DNA of 64,000 nt, from NCBI GenBank assembly GCA_021732215.1, contig JAKFVL010000010.1, positions 136,547 through 200,546 of the forward strand, in the 5' to 3' direction. This stretch comes from Hyphomicrobiales bacterium (GTDB lineage: Bacteria > Pseudomonadota > Alphaproteobacteria > Rhizobiales > Xanthobacteraceae). Below are positions 44,466 through 52,353 of this stretch, piece by piece. The notes under the pieces are model-generated. The model was not told where the DNA came from. It did not search any database and saw nothing but the letters and a program-made list of their open reading frames with translations. The translations under genes were made by a program, and so were the position numbers. Position 1 is the stretch's first letter. Every line of letters begins with the position of its first letter.

Positions 44466-45539
44466 TCAGGCGACCTGAATGCGGTTGTTCGGCGCGTATT
44501 CCGGATCGACCTCGCAGATCGCGCGGTTGCGGCCGTTGCGCTTCGCAGCGTAGAGGCAAGCGTCGGCGCGTTCGATCAGAGTGTCCATATCGTCTTCGGC
44601 CTGCAGCATCGCGACGCCCACGGAGATCGTGATGCGGCCGAGAATTTCACCGGTCGACTTCTTCTTCAGTTCTTTCGCCATCACGGCGCGGCGAATGTGA
44701 TCGGCGACGGTCAGCGCCTGGCGCAGCGCGGTGTTGGGCAATACCACGGCGAACTCTTCGCCGCCGTAGCGTGCGGTGATGTCCTGTCCCTTGATGGTCT
44801 GCCTCAGGCACATCGCAACGAGGCGCAGAACCTGATCGCCGGTCAGATGGCCGTAGTTGTCGTTGAACGACTTGAAATGGTCGATGTCGAACATCAGCAG
44901 TGACAACGGCTCTCCGGCAAGCTGGGCCTGCTGCACGGCCTCGCTCAGTGCGCGGTCGAAGAACTTGCGATTGCCGAGCGATGTCAGCGGATCGGTCAGG
45001 GTTTCCGCGCGGATGGCTTCGAGGCTTTGCTGCAGATTACTGATTTCGTGCTTGGAGACGATCAGACGCGCTTCGAGCGCCTTGTTGGTCTCCTGCATCT
45101 CGCGCGTGGATTTGACGAGCTGATCGACGACGGCCTGAACCTGGTCTTGATCGACCGTGCCGCCGAGCTTCCGGGCCATGCCCTGGAGATTTGAATCGTA
45201 TTTGACGGTCAAGCCGAGCGCGTCGGTGATGAGTGTCATCACGTCATCGATTTCGCTGATGACCTTGGCACCGACCTTGTCGATCCGGCCCGTGGTGCGC
45301 AACTGAGACAGATAAGTCTCGTAGATCTGCTCGAGGTCAGATTCGCTCAGCTTGCCGTTATGGGCGAGCGATTCGTTGATGATCTTGTTGAGCCCGGGGT
45401 TGAAGCCGGTGGCGTATGTATACCAGATCTCATAATTGCGCGGCACAGCGGTCTGGCGCAGCGAACGAATCTGGCCAAGGGCAACCTCAGCGAACGCCAT
45501 GGTGCGTTCGTGTTCGTTGAGCAGTCCAACCACGATCAA
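44466..45539 (-). CDS. Diguanylate cyclase (GGDEF domain)
   Basis: A 357-residue cytoplasmic protein. Residues 1-120 are a helical sensory region (IRSLRQTAVPRNYEIWYTYATGFNPGLNKIINE), followed by a coiled coil (about 125-185) and a GGDEF domain with LTDPLTSLGNRKFFDRAL and the active site GGEEF. It makes c-di-GMP from GTP. The inhibitory I-site RxxD appears as KGQD, so product inhibition is probably absent or weak. The start is uncertain: TTG 45539 extends the conserved region, while ATG 45500 (MAFAEVALGQIRS) is the first ATG. It converges on the TfoX gene; the RhlE gene is upstream on the same strand with a 120-bp gap. Confidence 0.92.
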   Translation of the reverse strand: MIVVGLLNEHERTMAFAEVALGQIRSLRQTAVPRNYEIWYTYATGFNPGLNKIINESLAHNGKLSESDLEQIYETYLSQLRTTGRIDKVGAKVISEIDDVMTLITDALGLTVKYDSNLQGMARKLGGTVDQDQVQAVVDQLVKSTREMQETNKALEARLIVSKHEISNLQQSLEAIRAETLTDPLTSLGNRKFFDRALSEAVQQAQLAGEPLSLLMFDIDHFKSFNDNYGHLTGDQVLRLVAMCLRQTIKGQDITARYGGEEFAVVLPNTALRQALTVADHIRRAVMAKELKKKSTGEILGRITISVGVAMLQAEDDMDTLIERADACLYAAKRNGRNRAICEVDPEYAPNNRIQVA

Positions 45540-45659
45540 ATCCCCGCACCGCAGGCCGATTCGTGGCCTTGGCGCCCAAAACCCCTCAAAGTATCGGGAA
45601 CCAAGCTAGCTCACGATCGTGAACGAGCCGTAAATGTTCCGGTGTGCCGGGGCGAGGGA

Positions 45660-47177
45660 TCAGACCCTTGCGCGAACAGGACGCAGCAAAAATGCCGGCA
45701 AATGCGAATGATCGCCGGCATCGGCAGTGGCTTCGCGGCTCGCTGTTGGTTCGTTGCGCAGACGTCCGATCGAGGGCGGCGGTGACGCCGTGTGGAGCGG
45801 AGGGACCCCGTTCGGATTGATATCGGGTTTGCGGCCGCGGCCACCGCGCTCGTTGCGGCGTGGCTTGCGCTCGTCGCGAGATTTCTCAGGATGTCTTTCT
45901 TGAGGCTGGTGTTCCTGAGTTTGCTGTTCTTGAGACGGCCGCTCTTGAGATTGGCGCTCCCTGGGGGCGCGATCGCCTCGGCGCTTGTCGCCGCGCCGGG
46001 ACGCCGACCGCGACGGGCGTTCGGAGATGTCGAGATTTGAAACCTCGGCGACGGGCGCGCCTTCCATGGCGGGAATGGGTTGGCCGATCAGTTTTTCGAT
46101 GGCGACAACCGATTTCTGATCGGCAGGCGACACGATCGAAATCGCCGTTCCAAGACGTCCGGCGCGGCCGGTGCGGCCGACGCGGTGTACGTAGTCATCC
46201 GGATGGTGAGGCACGTCGAAATTGAAGACATGGCTGACTTCGGGAATATCGAGGCCGCGGGCTGCGACATCCGAGGCGACCAGTAATGCACTCTCGCCCT
46301 TGCGGAACTGGTCGAGTGCGGCCATCCGCGCGGGCTGTTCCATATCGCCATGAAGTGCGACGGCGCTGAAGCCGTGCTTCTGCAGCGATTTGTGCAGCAG
46401 CGCCACTTCGCGCTTGCGGTTACAGAAGATGATCGCGTTCTTGAGGTCTTTGGCGCCACGGATCAGCTGACGCAGAACGTCGCGTTTTTCGTGCGCTTCG
46501 CGTCCGCAACCAACTTGCAATTGCGCCACGGTGACGGCTGTCGAGGCGGGGCGGGAGACTTCGACCTTCTGCGGATTGTGCAGAAAGGTTTCGGTGATAC
46601 GGCGGATTTCGGGAGGCATGGTCGCCGTGAAAAACAGCGTCTGGCGGGTAAATGGAACGAGCTTGCAGATGCGTTCGATGTCTGGAATGAAGCCCATATC
46701 CAGCATGCGGTCGGCTTCGTCGATCACCAGCAATTCGACACCGGTGAGCAACAATCCGCCGCGCTCCGTATGGTCGAGCAGGCGGCCGGGTGTTGCGATC
46801 AGAACATCGACGCCGCGCGTGAGCTTTGAGTCCTGATCGCCGAACGAGACGCCGCCGATCAGAAGCGCGACGTTCAGTTTCTGGCCTGCGCCGTATTTGT
46901 CGAAATTCTCTTTGACCTGTGCGGCCAGTTCGCGGGTCGGTTCAAGAATGAGCGTGCGCGGCATGCGTGCGCGGGCGCGGCCCTTTTCCAGCAGCGTCAG
47001 CATCGGCAGCACGAAGGCGGCGGTCTTGCCGGTGCCGGTCTGGGCGATGCCGAGTACGTCTCGCCGGGCGAGAACGTGGGGGATCGCTTGTTCCTGAATG
47101 GGGGTGGGGATGGTGTAGCCGGTCGCGGCGACTGCGGCGAGAACCTTGTCGGATAGTCCAAGATTGGAAAAAGACAT
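45660..47177 (-). CDS. rhlE: DEAD-box RNA helicase RhlE
   Basis: A 505-residue RNA helicase. Motifs: Q motif FSNLGLSDKVL...TPIQEQAIP, Walker A AQTGTGKTAAF, PTRELA, TPGRLLDH, DEADRML, SAT-like TATMPPEI, VASDVAARGLD and HRVGRTGRAG. Such enzymes remodel RNA in ribosome assembly and cold adaptation; RhlE is linked to degradosomes in several bacteria. Residues about 375-505 form a charged tail with a pentapeptide repeat xxxQE (RQSQE, RPSQE, QQTQE, HQPQE), coded by a 15-bp tandem repeat at 45897-45956. The start is ATG 47177. Confidence 0.95.
   Translation of the reverse strand: MSFSNLGLSDKVLAAVAATGYTIPTPIQEQAIPHVLARRDVLGIAQTGTGKTAAFVLPMLTLLEKGRARARMPRTLILEPTRELAAQVKENFDKYGAGQKLNVALLIGGVSFGDQDSKLTRGVDVLIATPGRLLDHTERGGLLLTGVELLVIDEADRMLDMGFIPDIERICKLVPFTRQTLFFTATMPPEIRRITETFLHNPQKVEVSRPASTAVTVAQLQVGCGREAHEKRDVLRQLIRGAKDLKNAIIFCNRKREVALLHKSLQKHGFSAVALHGDMEQPARMAALDQFRKGESALLVASDVAARGLDIPEVSHVFNFDVPHHPDDYVHRVGRTGRAGRLGTAISIVSPADQKSVVAIEKLIGQPIPAMEGAPVAEVSNLDISERPSRSASRRGDKRRGDRAPRERQSQERPSQEQQTQEHQPQERHPEKSRDERKPRRNERGGRGRKPDINPNGVPPLHTASPPPSIGRLRNEPTASREATADAGDHSHLPAFLLRPVRARV
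45897..45956. repeat. 15-bp coding minisatellite in rhlE tail
   Basis: Four units of 15 bp (45897-45911, 45912-45926, 45927-45941, 45942-45956) share the core TTCTTGAG or TTCCTGAG. On the coding strand each unit gives a pentapeptide ending in Gln-Glu. The unit length keeps the frame, so copy number can vary without loss of the protein. Confidence 0.75.
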
Positions 47178-47526
47178 TGAGCTTCCAGTGTCCGGATCGC
47201 CGTTCGGGATCTCGGGAAAAAACTGTTGCGCTCACCCCGGGAACGGCTTGCTAACAAGCTGGGGGATTTCACTGACGCAAACAGGCGGCTGACCAAATGA
47301 TCGCGTTTCGATCTTGGGCCGCGTTGAGCCGGAACATAGGGTCGAATCGTCCAAAGTCAATGCAAGACATGGATTTAGGCGCCGGAAAGCTTAATGTTTC
47401 TGCTCGTCAGCCTCCGAATCCTTGAACCGGGCGGCTAGCTGCCGCGACTATGGGCAAAGGGGGCGGCCGGAACACGGCTTTGCTGCCGCTTCAGATATTC
47501 AGTCATATCGTCAGGGGATCGGGGAC
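47178..47526. other. 349-bp divergent intergenic region between rhlE and the caspase-like gene
   Basis: No gene seen. The region must contain the divergent promoters. An in-frame ATG upstream at 47422 would extend the caspase-like protein by 35 residues, but these destroy the signal-peptide pattern, so it was not used. No repeat or strong hairpin was noticed. Confidence 0.5.
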
Positions 47527-49044
47527 ATGATCAGCGCATTGCTCAAGCCGGCGATCAGACTCGTCATGGCTTTGTCATTGACGATGGTCGCGACACAAGC
47601 ACTCGCCGCCAAGCGCGTCGCGCTGGTGATCGGCAACGACAACTACCGCAACATTCCGAAGCTTCAAAAGGCCGTCGCCGATGCCCGCACCATGGGCGAT
47701 ACGCTGAAGCAACTCGGCTTTCAGGTGATGGTGGCGGAAAACCAAAATCGCCAGTCGTTCAGTGAGACGCTGCTGTCGTTCGACCGCGCGCTTGAAAAGG
47801 GCGATACCGCGTTCTTCTTCTACGCCGGCCACGGCTTCGAAATTGCCGGACAGAATTTCCTGCTGCCGATCGACGTGCCTGCGGCGACCGCAGGACAGGA
47901 AGAACTGGTGCGCGATTCCTCGATCATGACCGACCGCGTCGTATCGCGCTTGCAAAGCCGCGGCGTGCGCACGGCGATCCTCGTGCTCGACGCTTGCCGC
48001 AATAATCCGTTCGAGGAGCGTTGGGGCACGCGCGCTGTCGGTGGCGGCGGCGGCCTTGCCAGTATGCCGGACCTTCCCGAGGGGATGTTCACGATTCTTT
48101 CGGCCGGGCCGAAGCAGACCGCGCTTGATCGTCTGTCCGACAGCGATACCGATCCAAATTCCGTGTTCACACGCGTGTTTGCCAAGGAGCTTCTCAAACC
48201 GGGCGTGAATCTTGTCGACATCGCGCAAACCACGCGGCGGGTGGTCAATGGCATGGCAACCACCGTCAAGCACAAGCAGCAGCCGGCGTATTTCGACCAG
48301 ATGGTCGACAGCGTCTACTTCAACGGCGGCGCCGAGGCGCGGCGTGCGGTCGAAGTCGAACCCAAAGTCGCCGCATTGACGCCGGGTCTCGCGCCACGCA
48401 GCGCTCCGCAGCCTGAATCGACAAACGCGCCGATTGCGCTGTTTTCGCGTCACAATGGCGGCTGGACCATCGTGTTCTCGATCATCGATCCGGTTCTTGC
48501 CATTTCATGGCGTTATGGCGAGAGCGGCGAGTTCAAGGAAACCGGCTTTGCCGACACGCTCGATCCGCGCACGCGCAAGCGCTCGCCGAACACCTCGATC
48601 GAATTGCCGTCGGATGCGCCCGCGACCACGCTTCAGGTTCGCTACATCGATGCGCAAGGCGAGATGCAGGGTCCGTTCCCGATCAAGTTCGATCCCGAGG
48701 CTGCGTTGATCCGCGATCAGCGCAAGACGCTCGATATGACATCGACAAGCTGGCTGTCGTTTCGAGAGTTCAACGGATTGCTGGTCTACTACACCCACCT
48801 GATGTCGTATCGCTGCGCGATCCGCGAGGTAAAAGTCGGCATCGATTCCACCGTGCCGGATCAGGTGATCAAGATGCCGCCTTGCGACCCGCTCAACCCG
48901 TCCTCGATCCCCTATGAGGCAAAGCCCTATATGAAGCTGCCGCCGGCGACCAAGTCGGTGTCGGTGGAATTGACCTATCGGGACGGCACCACGTCGGAGA
49001 TCAAGAGTTTCCGGAAAGCGGCCGCTGGAGGACTCAATCGCTGA
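47527..49044 (+). CDS. Exported caspase-like (C14 family) protein
   Basis: A 505-residue protein. Signal peptide residues 1-28 (ATQALAA). Residues about 28-270 are a caspase p20-like domain: KRVALVIGNDNYRNIPKL, the catalytic His102 in FFYAGHGFE and Cys157 in LVLDACRNNPF; FTRVFAKELL follows. A linker (about 275-310) leads to a C-terminal domain of about 190 residues (NGGWTIVFSIIDPVLAISWRYGESGEF; SYRCAIREVKVGID) that I do not recognise. The catalytic dyad is intact, so it should be an active cysteine protease; whether it cleaves after Arg/Lys (metacaspase-like) or Asp is not known. Probable periplasmic location makes a classical cell-death role unlikely. It stands alone, divergent from rhlE. 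Confidence 0.9.
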   Translation: MISALLKPAIRLVMALSLTMVATQALAAKRVALVIGNDNYRNIPKLQKAVADARTMGDTLKQLGFQVMVAENQNRQSFSETLLSFDRALEKGDTAFFFYAGHGFEIAGQNFLLPIDVPAATAGQEELVRDSSIMTDRVVSRLQSRGVRTAILVLDACRNNPFEERWGTRAVGGGGGLASMPDLPEGMFTILSAGPKQTALDRLSDSDTDPNSVFTRVFAKELLKPGVNLVDIAQTTRRVVNGMATTVKHKQQPAYFDQMVDSVYFNGGAEARRAVEVEPKVAALTPGLAPRSAPQPESTNAPIALFSRHNGGWTIVFSIIDPVLAISWRYGESGEFKETGFADTLDPRTRKRSPNTSIELPSDAPATTLQVRYIDAQGEMQGPFPIKFDPEAALIRDQRKTLDMTSTSWLSFREFNGLLVYYTHLMSYRCAIREVKVGIDSTVPDQVIKMPPCDPLNPSSIPYEAKPYMKLPPATKSVSVELTYRDGTTSEIKSFRKAAAGGLNR

Positions 49045-49149
49045 CCATTAAGCGCTGACACCTTGCTGCCTTGGTTGCGCTTCAGGATGTCGTGGCTACG
49101 ATACCAGCAATTCAGCCAGCCGCATTCCATCGACGGAAGGAGCCCCAGC

Positions 49150-50433
49150 ATGTCCGCGAAGCCAGCCGCCGGTCCGGGCTCTTCCGCGCATGCACTTGGC
49201 ACTGGCCAGGCGATGCGGTCCATCAAGGCGCAGTGCTGCATCGTGGGCGGCGGTCCAGCCGGAATGATGCTCGGCTATCTGATGGCGCGCGCAGGCATCG
49301 ATACGGTGGTTCTCGAAAAGCACGCCGATTTCCTGCGCGATTTTCGTGGCGATACCGTGCATCCGTCCACCATGCAGGTGCTCGACGAACTGGGTTTGCT
49401 CGATGCCTTTCTCAAGCGTCCCCACGACAAGCTGGATCATCTGAGCGGGCATTTCGGCGAAGATACCGTTACCATTGCCGACTTTCGCGGCATGCGGATC
49501 AAGACGCCCTATATCGCCTTCATGCCGCAATGGGAGTTTCTCGATTTCCTGTTTGACGCCGGTGCTCACTATCCCAACCTGAAGGTCTTGAGAAAGACAG
49601 AAGCGCTCGACCTGCTGCGCGACGGTGAGACCGTCACCGGCGTCATCGCTCGCTCGGAGCAGGGACGGCTCGAGGTGAGAGCCGCGCTGACGATCGGCTG
49701 CGACGGCCGCCATTCGGTGGTGCGCGAATGCGCGGGGCTGGAGATCGAGGACATCGGAGCGCCAATCGACGTGTTGTGGTTCAGAATTGCGAAAGACCCG
49801 TCCGAAAAGGATCGGGCACTGATGAATGCGCAGCCCGGCCGCATTCTGGTGACGATCGACCGCGGCGAATACTGGCAATGCGCCTACGTCATCCCCAAAG
49901 GCCTGACGGATTCAGTCAAGGCGCGAGGGCTGAATCAATTCCGTGCCGATATCGTCGCCACTGCGCCGCGCCTGCGTGCGCATGTCGGCGATGTGAAGAG
50001 CTGGGACGACGTCAAGCTGCTGACCGTGAGCATCGACCGGCTCCGTCGTTGGTCGCGCCCGGGCTTGCTCTGTATCGGCGATGCGGCGCATGCGATGTCG
50101 CCGATCGGCGGCGTCGGCATCAATCTCGCTATTCAGGACGCGGTCGCGACCGCGAACCTGCTGTCTGACAAGCTGTCGAATGGCTGCCCCGACGAGAGAG
50201 TGCTCGACCGCGTGCGCCAGCGGCGGATGTTTCCGGTCAGGGTGACTCAGGCGCTGCAAGTCCAGATGCAGGACCGCATCATCAGCCGGGCGCTGGAGGG
50301 CGGGGCGCTGACAGCTCCCGCGTTCATGAAAGTGGTCAACGCTTCGCCGTGGCTGCAACGGCTGATTGCCCGCGTGCTGGGGATCGGCGTGCGGCCCGAG
50401 CATGTGAGGTCGAAGGCGGCCGCAATCAGCTGA
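49150..50433 (+). CDS. FAD-dependent monooxygenase
   Basis: A 427-residue flavoprotein of the p-hydroxybenzoate hydroxylase/UbiH class. FAD-binding GxGxxG in CCIVGGGPAGMMLGYLMARAGIDTVVLEK, the DG motif in TIGCDGRHSVVRE and the GD motif in LLCIGDAAHAMSPIGGVGINLAIQDA are all present. The WEFLDFLFDAGAHYPN segment and overall pattern match a group near the PHBH-type hydroxylases; the substrate is not known. ATG 49150 is supported by an AAGGAG eight bases upstream. It converges with the SDR gene (10 bp gap). Confidence 0.92.
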   Translation: MSAKPAAGPGSSAHALGTGQAMRSIKAQCCIVGGGPAGMMLGYLMARAGIDTVVLEKHADFLRDFRGDTVHPSTMQVLDELGLLDAFLKRPHDKLDHLSGHFGEDTVTIADFRGMRIKTPYIAFMPQWEFLDFLFDAGAHYPNLKVLRKTEALDLLRDGETVTGVIARSEQGRLEVRAALTIGCDGRHSVVRECAGLEIEDIGAPIDVLWFRIAKDPSEKDRALMNAQPGRILVTIDRGEYWQCAYVIPKGLTDSVKARGLNQFRADIVATAPRLRAHVGDVKSWDDVKLLTVSIDRLRRWSRPGLLCIGDAAHAMSPIGGVGINLAIQDAVATANLLSDKLSNGCPDERVLDRVRQRRMFPVRVTQALQVQMQDRIISRALEGGALTAPAFMKVVNASPWLQRLIARVLGIGVRPEHVRSKAAAIS

Positions 50434-50443
50434 CGGGCGGCGT

Positions 50444-51214
50444 TCAGGCCATGACCGAGTAGCCGCCATCGACCGGGATCGCCGCGCCGGTCACGAAATC
50501 CGATGCGTTCGAAGCGAGAAAGACGGCGATGCCGGCAAAATCCCGGGTCTCGCCCCAGCGGTTCGCCGGCGTGCGCTTCAGCACCCGCTCATGCAGCCCT
50601 TCGACCTGCTGGCGAGCGCCCTGCGTCATCTCGGTGTCGATCCAGCCAGGCAGAATGCAGTTGGCCTGAATGTTATCTTGCGCCCATGCGCAGGCGAGCG
50701 AGCGCGTCAATTGCACCACACCGCCCTTGCTCGCTGCATAGGCCGGCGAATAGCTCGCGCCGAACAGTGACATCATCGAGCCGATGGTGATGATCTTGCC
50801 ATGTCCCGCCGCTTTCATCGCCGGGTATACACATTGCGCGGCAAGCAGGGTGCTGGTCAGATTGGTGTCGATCACGATGTGCCATTCGGCGGCCGAGATG
50901 ACTTGCGGAGGCTTGCGCACGGTTGTGCCGGCATTGGCGACGAGAATGTCGATGCGGCCGAATTCCTTCAGCGTCGCGTCGGTGAGAGACTTCAGTGCGT
51001 TCTCGTCAGTGACATCGGTTGCGATGAATCGTGCGGCCGCGCCGGATTTCGTCAGTTCGGCAACGGCGGCATTCGATTTATCGGCATTGCGCGCGGCGAT
51101 GACGATGGTCGCGCCGGCAGCGGCAAGCCCGCGCGCCATGCCGAGGCCGATGCCGCCATTGCCTCCGGTGACGATGGCCACCCGGCCCGAGAGATCGAAT
51201 GCTGATGCGGTCAC
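50444..51214 (-). CDS. SDR family oxidoreductase, copy 1 of tandem pair
   Basis: A 256-residue classical short-chain dehydrogenase. TGGNGGIG (nucleotide binding), NAG (ANAGTT), catalytic Ser in GSMMSLFG, Tyr-x-x-x-Lys in YAASKGG, and the closing FVTGAAIPVDGGYSVM are visible. It resembles gluconate 5-dehydrogenase/2-deoxy-gluconate 3-dehydrogenase-like enzymes, but the substrate is unknown. GTG 51214 is the start since no in-frame ATG exists in the N-terminal region. Its start lies 29 bp after the stop of the neighbouring SDR gene, so they form one operon. Confidence 0.92.
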   Translation of the reverse strand: MTASAFDLSGRVAIVTGGNGGIGLGMARGLAAAGATIVIAARNADKSNAAVAELTKSGAAARFIATDVTDENALKSLTDATLKEFGRIDILVANAGTTVRKPPQVISAAEWHIVIDTNLTSTLLAAQCVYPAMKAAGHGKIITIGSMMSLFGASYSPAYAASKGGVVQLTRSLACAWAQDNIQANCILPGWIDTEMTQGARQQVEGLHERVLKRTPANRWGETRDFAGIAVFLASNASDFVTGAAIPVDGGYSVMA

Positions 51215-51243
51215 AGGCTCACCTTCGCATGAATTGCACCAGC

Positions 51244-52026
51244 TTAACCCATCGCGGTGAAGCCGCCATCGACCGTATGCGCTGCGCCCGTGACGAAGTC
51301 CGACGCGCGGCTCGCCAGAAACACGGCGACGCCGGCCAGATCCTCGGGTGTGCCCCATCGCGCGGCCGGCACCCGCGCCAGGATGCGGTCGTGCAGCTCG
51401 GGACGGGCTTCGCGCGCACGCTTGGTCAGATCGGTGTCGATCCAGCCCGGCAGGATGACATTGACCTGAATGTTGTCCGGCGCCCATGCAATCGCGAGCG
51501 AACGGGTGAGTTGCAGCACGCCGCCTTTGCTGGCCGCGTAATTCGGGGCATTGCCGGTGGCGAGATTGGCCAGCACCGAGGCGATATTGATGATCTTGCC
51601 GCCGCCCTGACGCTTCATCGCCGGATGCACCGCCTGCGCGCAGACAAATGGCGCGGTAAGATTGACGTCGATCACCGTCTGCCAGTCCTCCAGCGGCATT
51701 TTTTCCGGCGGTCCGGAGAGGCTGATTCCTGCATTGTTGACCAGGATGTCGATGCGTCCGAAGTCTTTCAGTGTGGCATCGACCATCGCCACGACAGCCG
51801 TCGTGTCCGTGACATCGGCGATCAGCGATATCGCGCGGCTGTTATTGGCCTCGCATGCTTTCGCCACCGAGGCCAGCGCAGAGCCGGCGTTGTCCGCATT
51901 TCGATCGGCGATTGCGACCAATGCGCCGGCTTCCGCAAGTCCCCTGGCGATGGCAAGGCCAATGCCGGTGTTGCCGCCGGTGATGAGCGCGGCCTTGCCG
52001 GTCAGATCGAAGGGTGAGGCGGCCAT
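51244..52026 (-). CDS. SDR family oxidoreductase, copy 2 of tandem pair
   Basis: A 260-residue classical SDR. TGGNTGIG, NNAG, Ser in IASVLANL, YAASKGG and FVTGAAHTVDGGFTAMG are visible. It is clearly a paralogue of the next gene downstream: both share FDLxG..A.xTGGN, GRIDILVxNAG, GGVxQLTRSLAxAWAxDNIQxNxILPGWIDT and the same length. The pair probably arose by tandem duplication and then diverged; both catalytic sets are intact. Substrate unknown. First gene of the two-gene unit. Confidence 0.93.
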   Translation of the reverse strand: MAASPFDLTGKAALITGGNTGIGLAIARGLAEAGALVAIADRNADNAGSALASVAKACEANNSRAISLIADVTDTTAVVAMVDATLKDFGRIDILVNNAGISLSGPPEKMPLEDWQTVIDVNLTAPFVCAQAVHPAMKRQGGGKIINIASVLANLATGNAPNYAASKGGVLQLTRSLAIAWAPDNIQVNVILPGWIDTDLTKRAREARPELHDRILARVPAARWGTPEDLAGVAVFLASRASDFVTGAAHTVDGGFTAMG

Positions 52027-52092
52027 CTGCGTGCTGGCTCCTTGACGGATGACATTGCCGTCCAGCCATCACATGGGGCGGCGGCACGCAAG

Positions 52093-52296
52093 CTAGTACG
52101 ATCTATAGCCGCCCCGCCGCGAGACCATGACCATCAGGAGACCGACGAAGGCGAGCGCGCCGCCGTAGTAGGCCCACTTGGTCTGCTTCACCATGAAGCT
52201 CGAGGCCGGGTAAGGGAAATACCCGGTGCCTTGTCCCAGCCAGATCAAGCCAACGATCAGGCAGAGGATGCCGGCGATGAGAAGAGGCGCACGCAT
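52093..52296 (-). CDS. Small two-helix membrane protein
   Basis: A 67-residue hydrophobic protein: MRAPLLIAGILCLIVGLIWLGQGTGYFPYPASSFM then KWAYYGGALAFVGLLMVMVSRRG. Two membrane helices (about 4-22 and 41-60) are joined by a short Pro/aromatic loop. A GGAG seven bases before ATG 52296 supports translation. I know similar hypothetical proteins from Bradyrhizobium relatives (recollection); no function is established. It lies between parE and the SDR pair on the same strand. Confidence 0.85.
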   Translation of the reverse strand: MRAPLLIAGILCLIVGLIWLGQGTGYFPYPASSFMVKQTKWAYYGGALAFVGLLMVMVSRRGGYRSY

Positions 52297-52353
52297 GACA
52301 GTACTCCGCAGGTTGATGCCATCCTGTCCGGTGCAAGTTTCGCTCGCTGTGCG

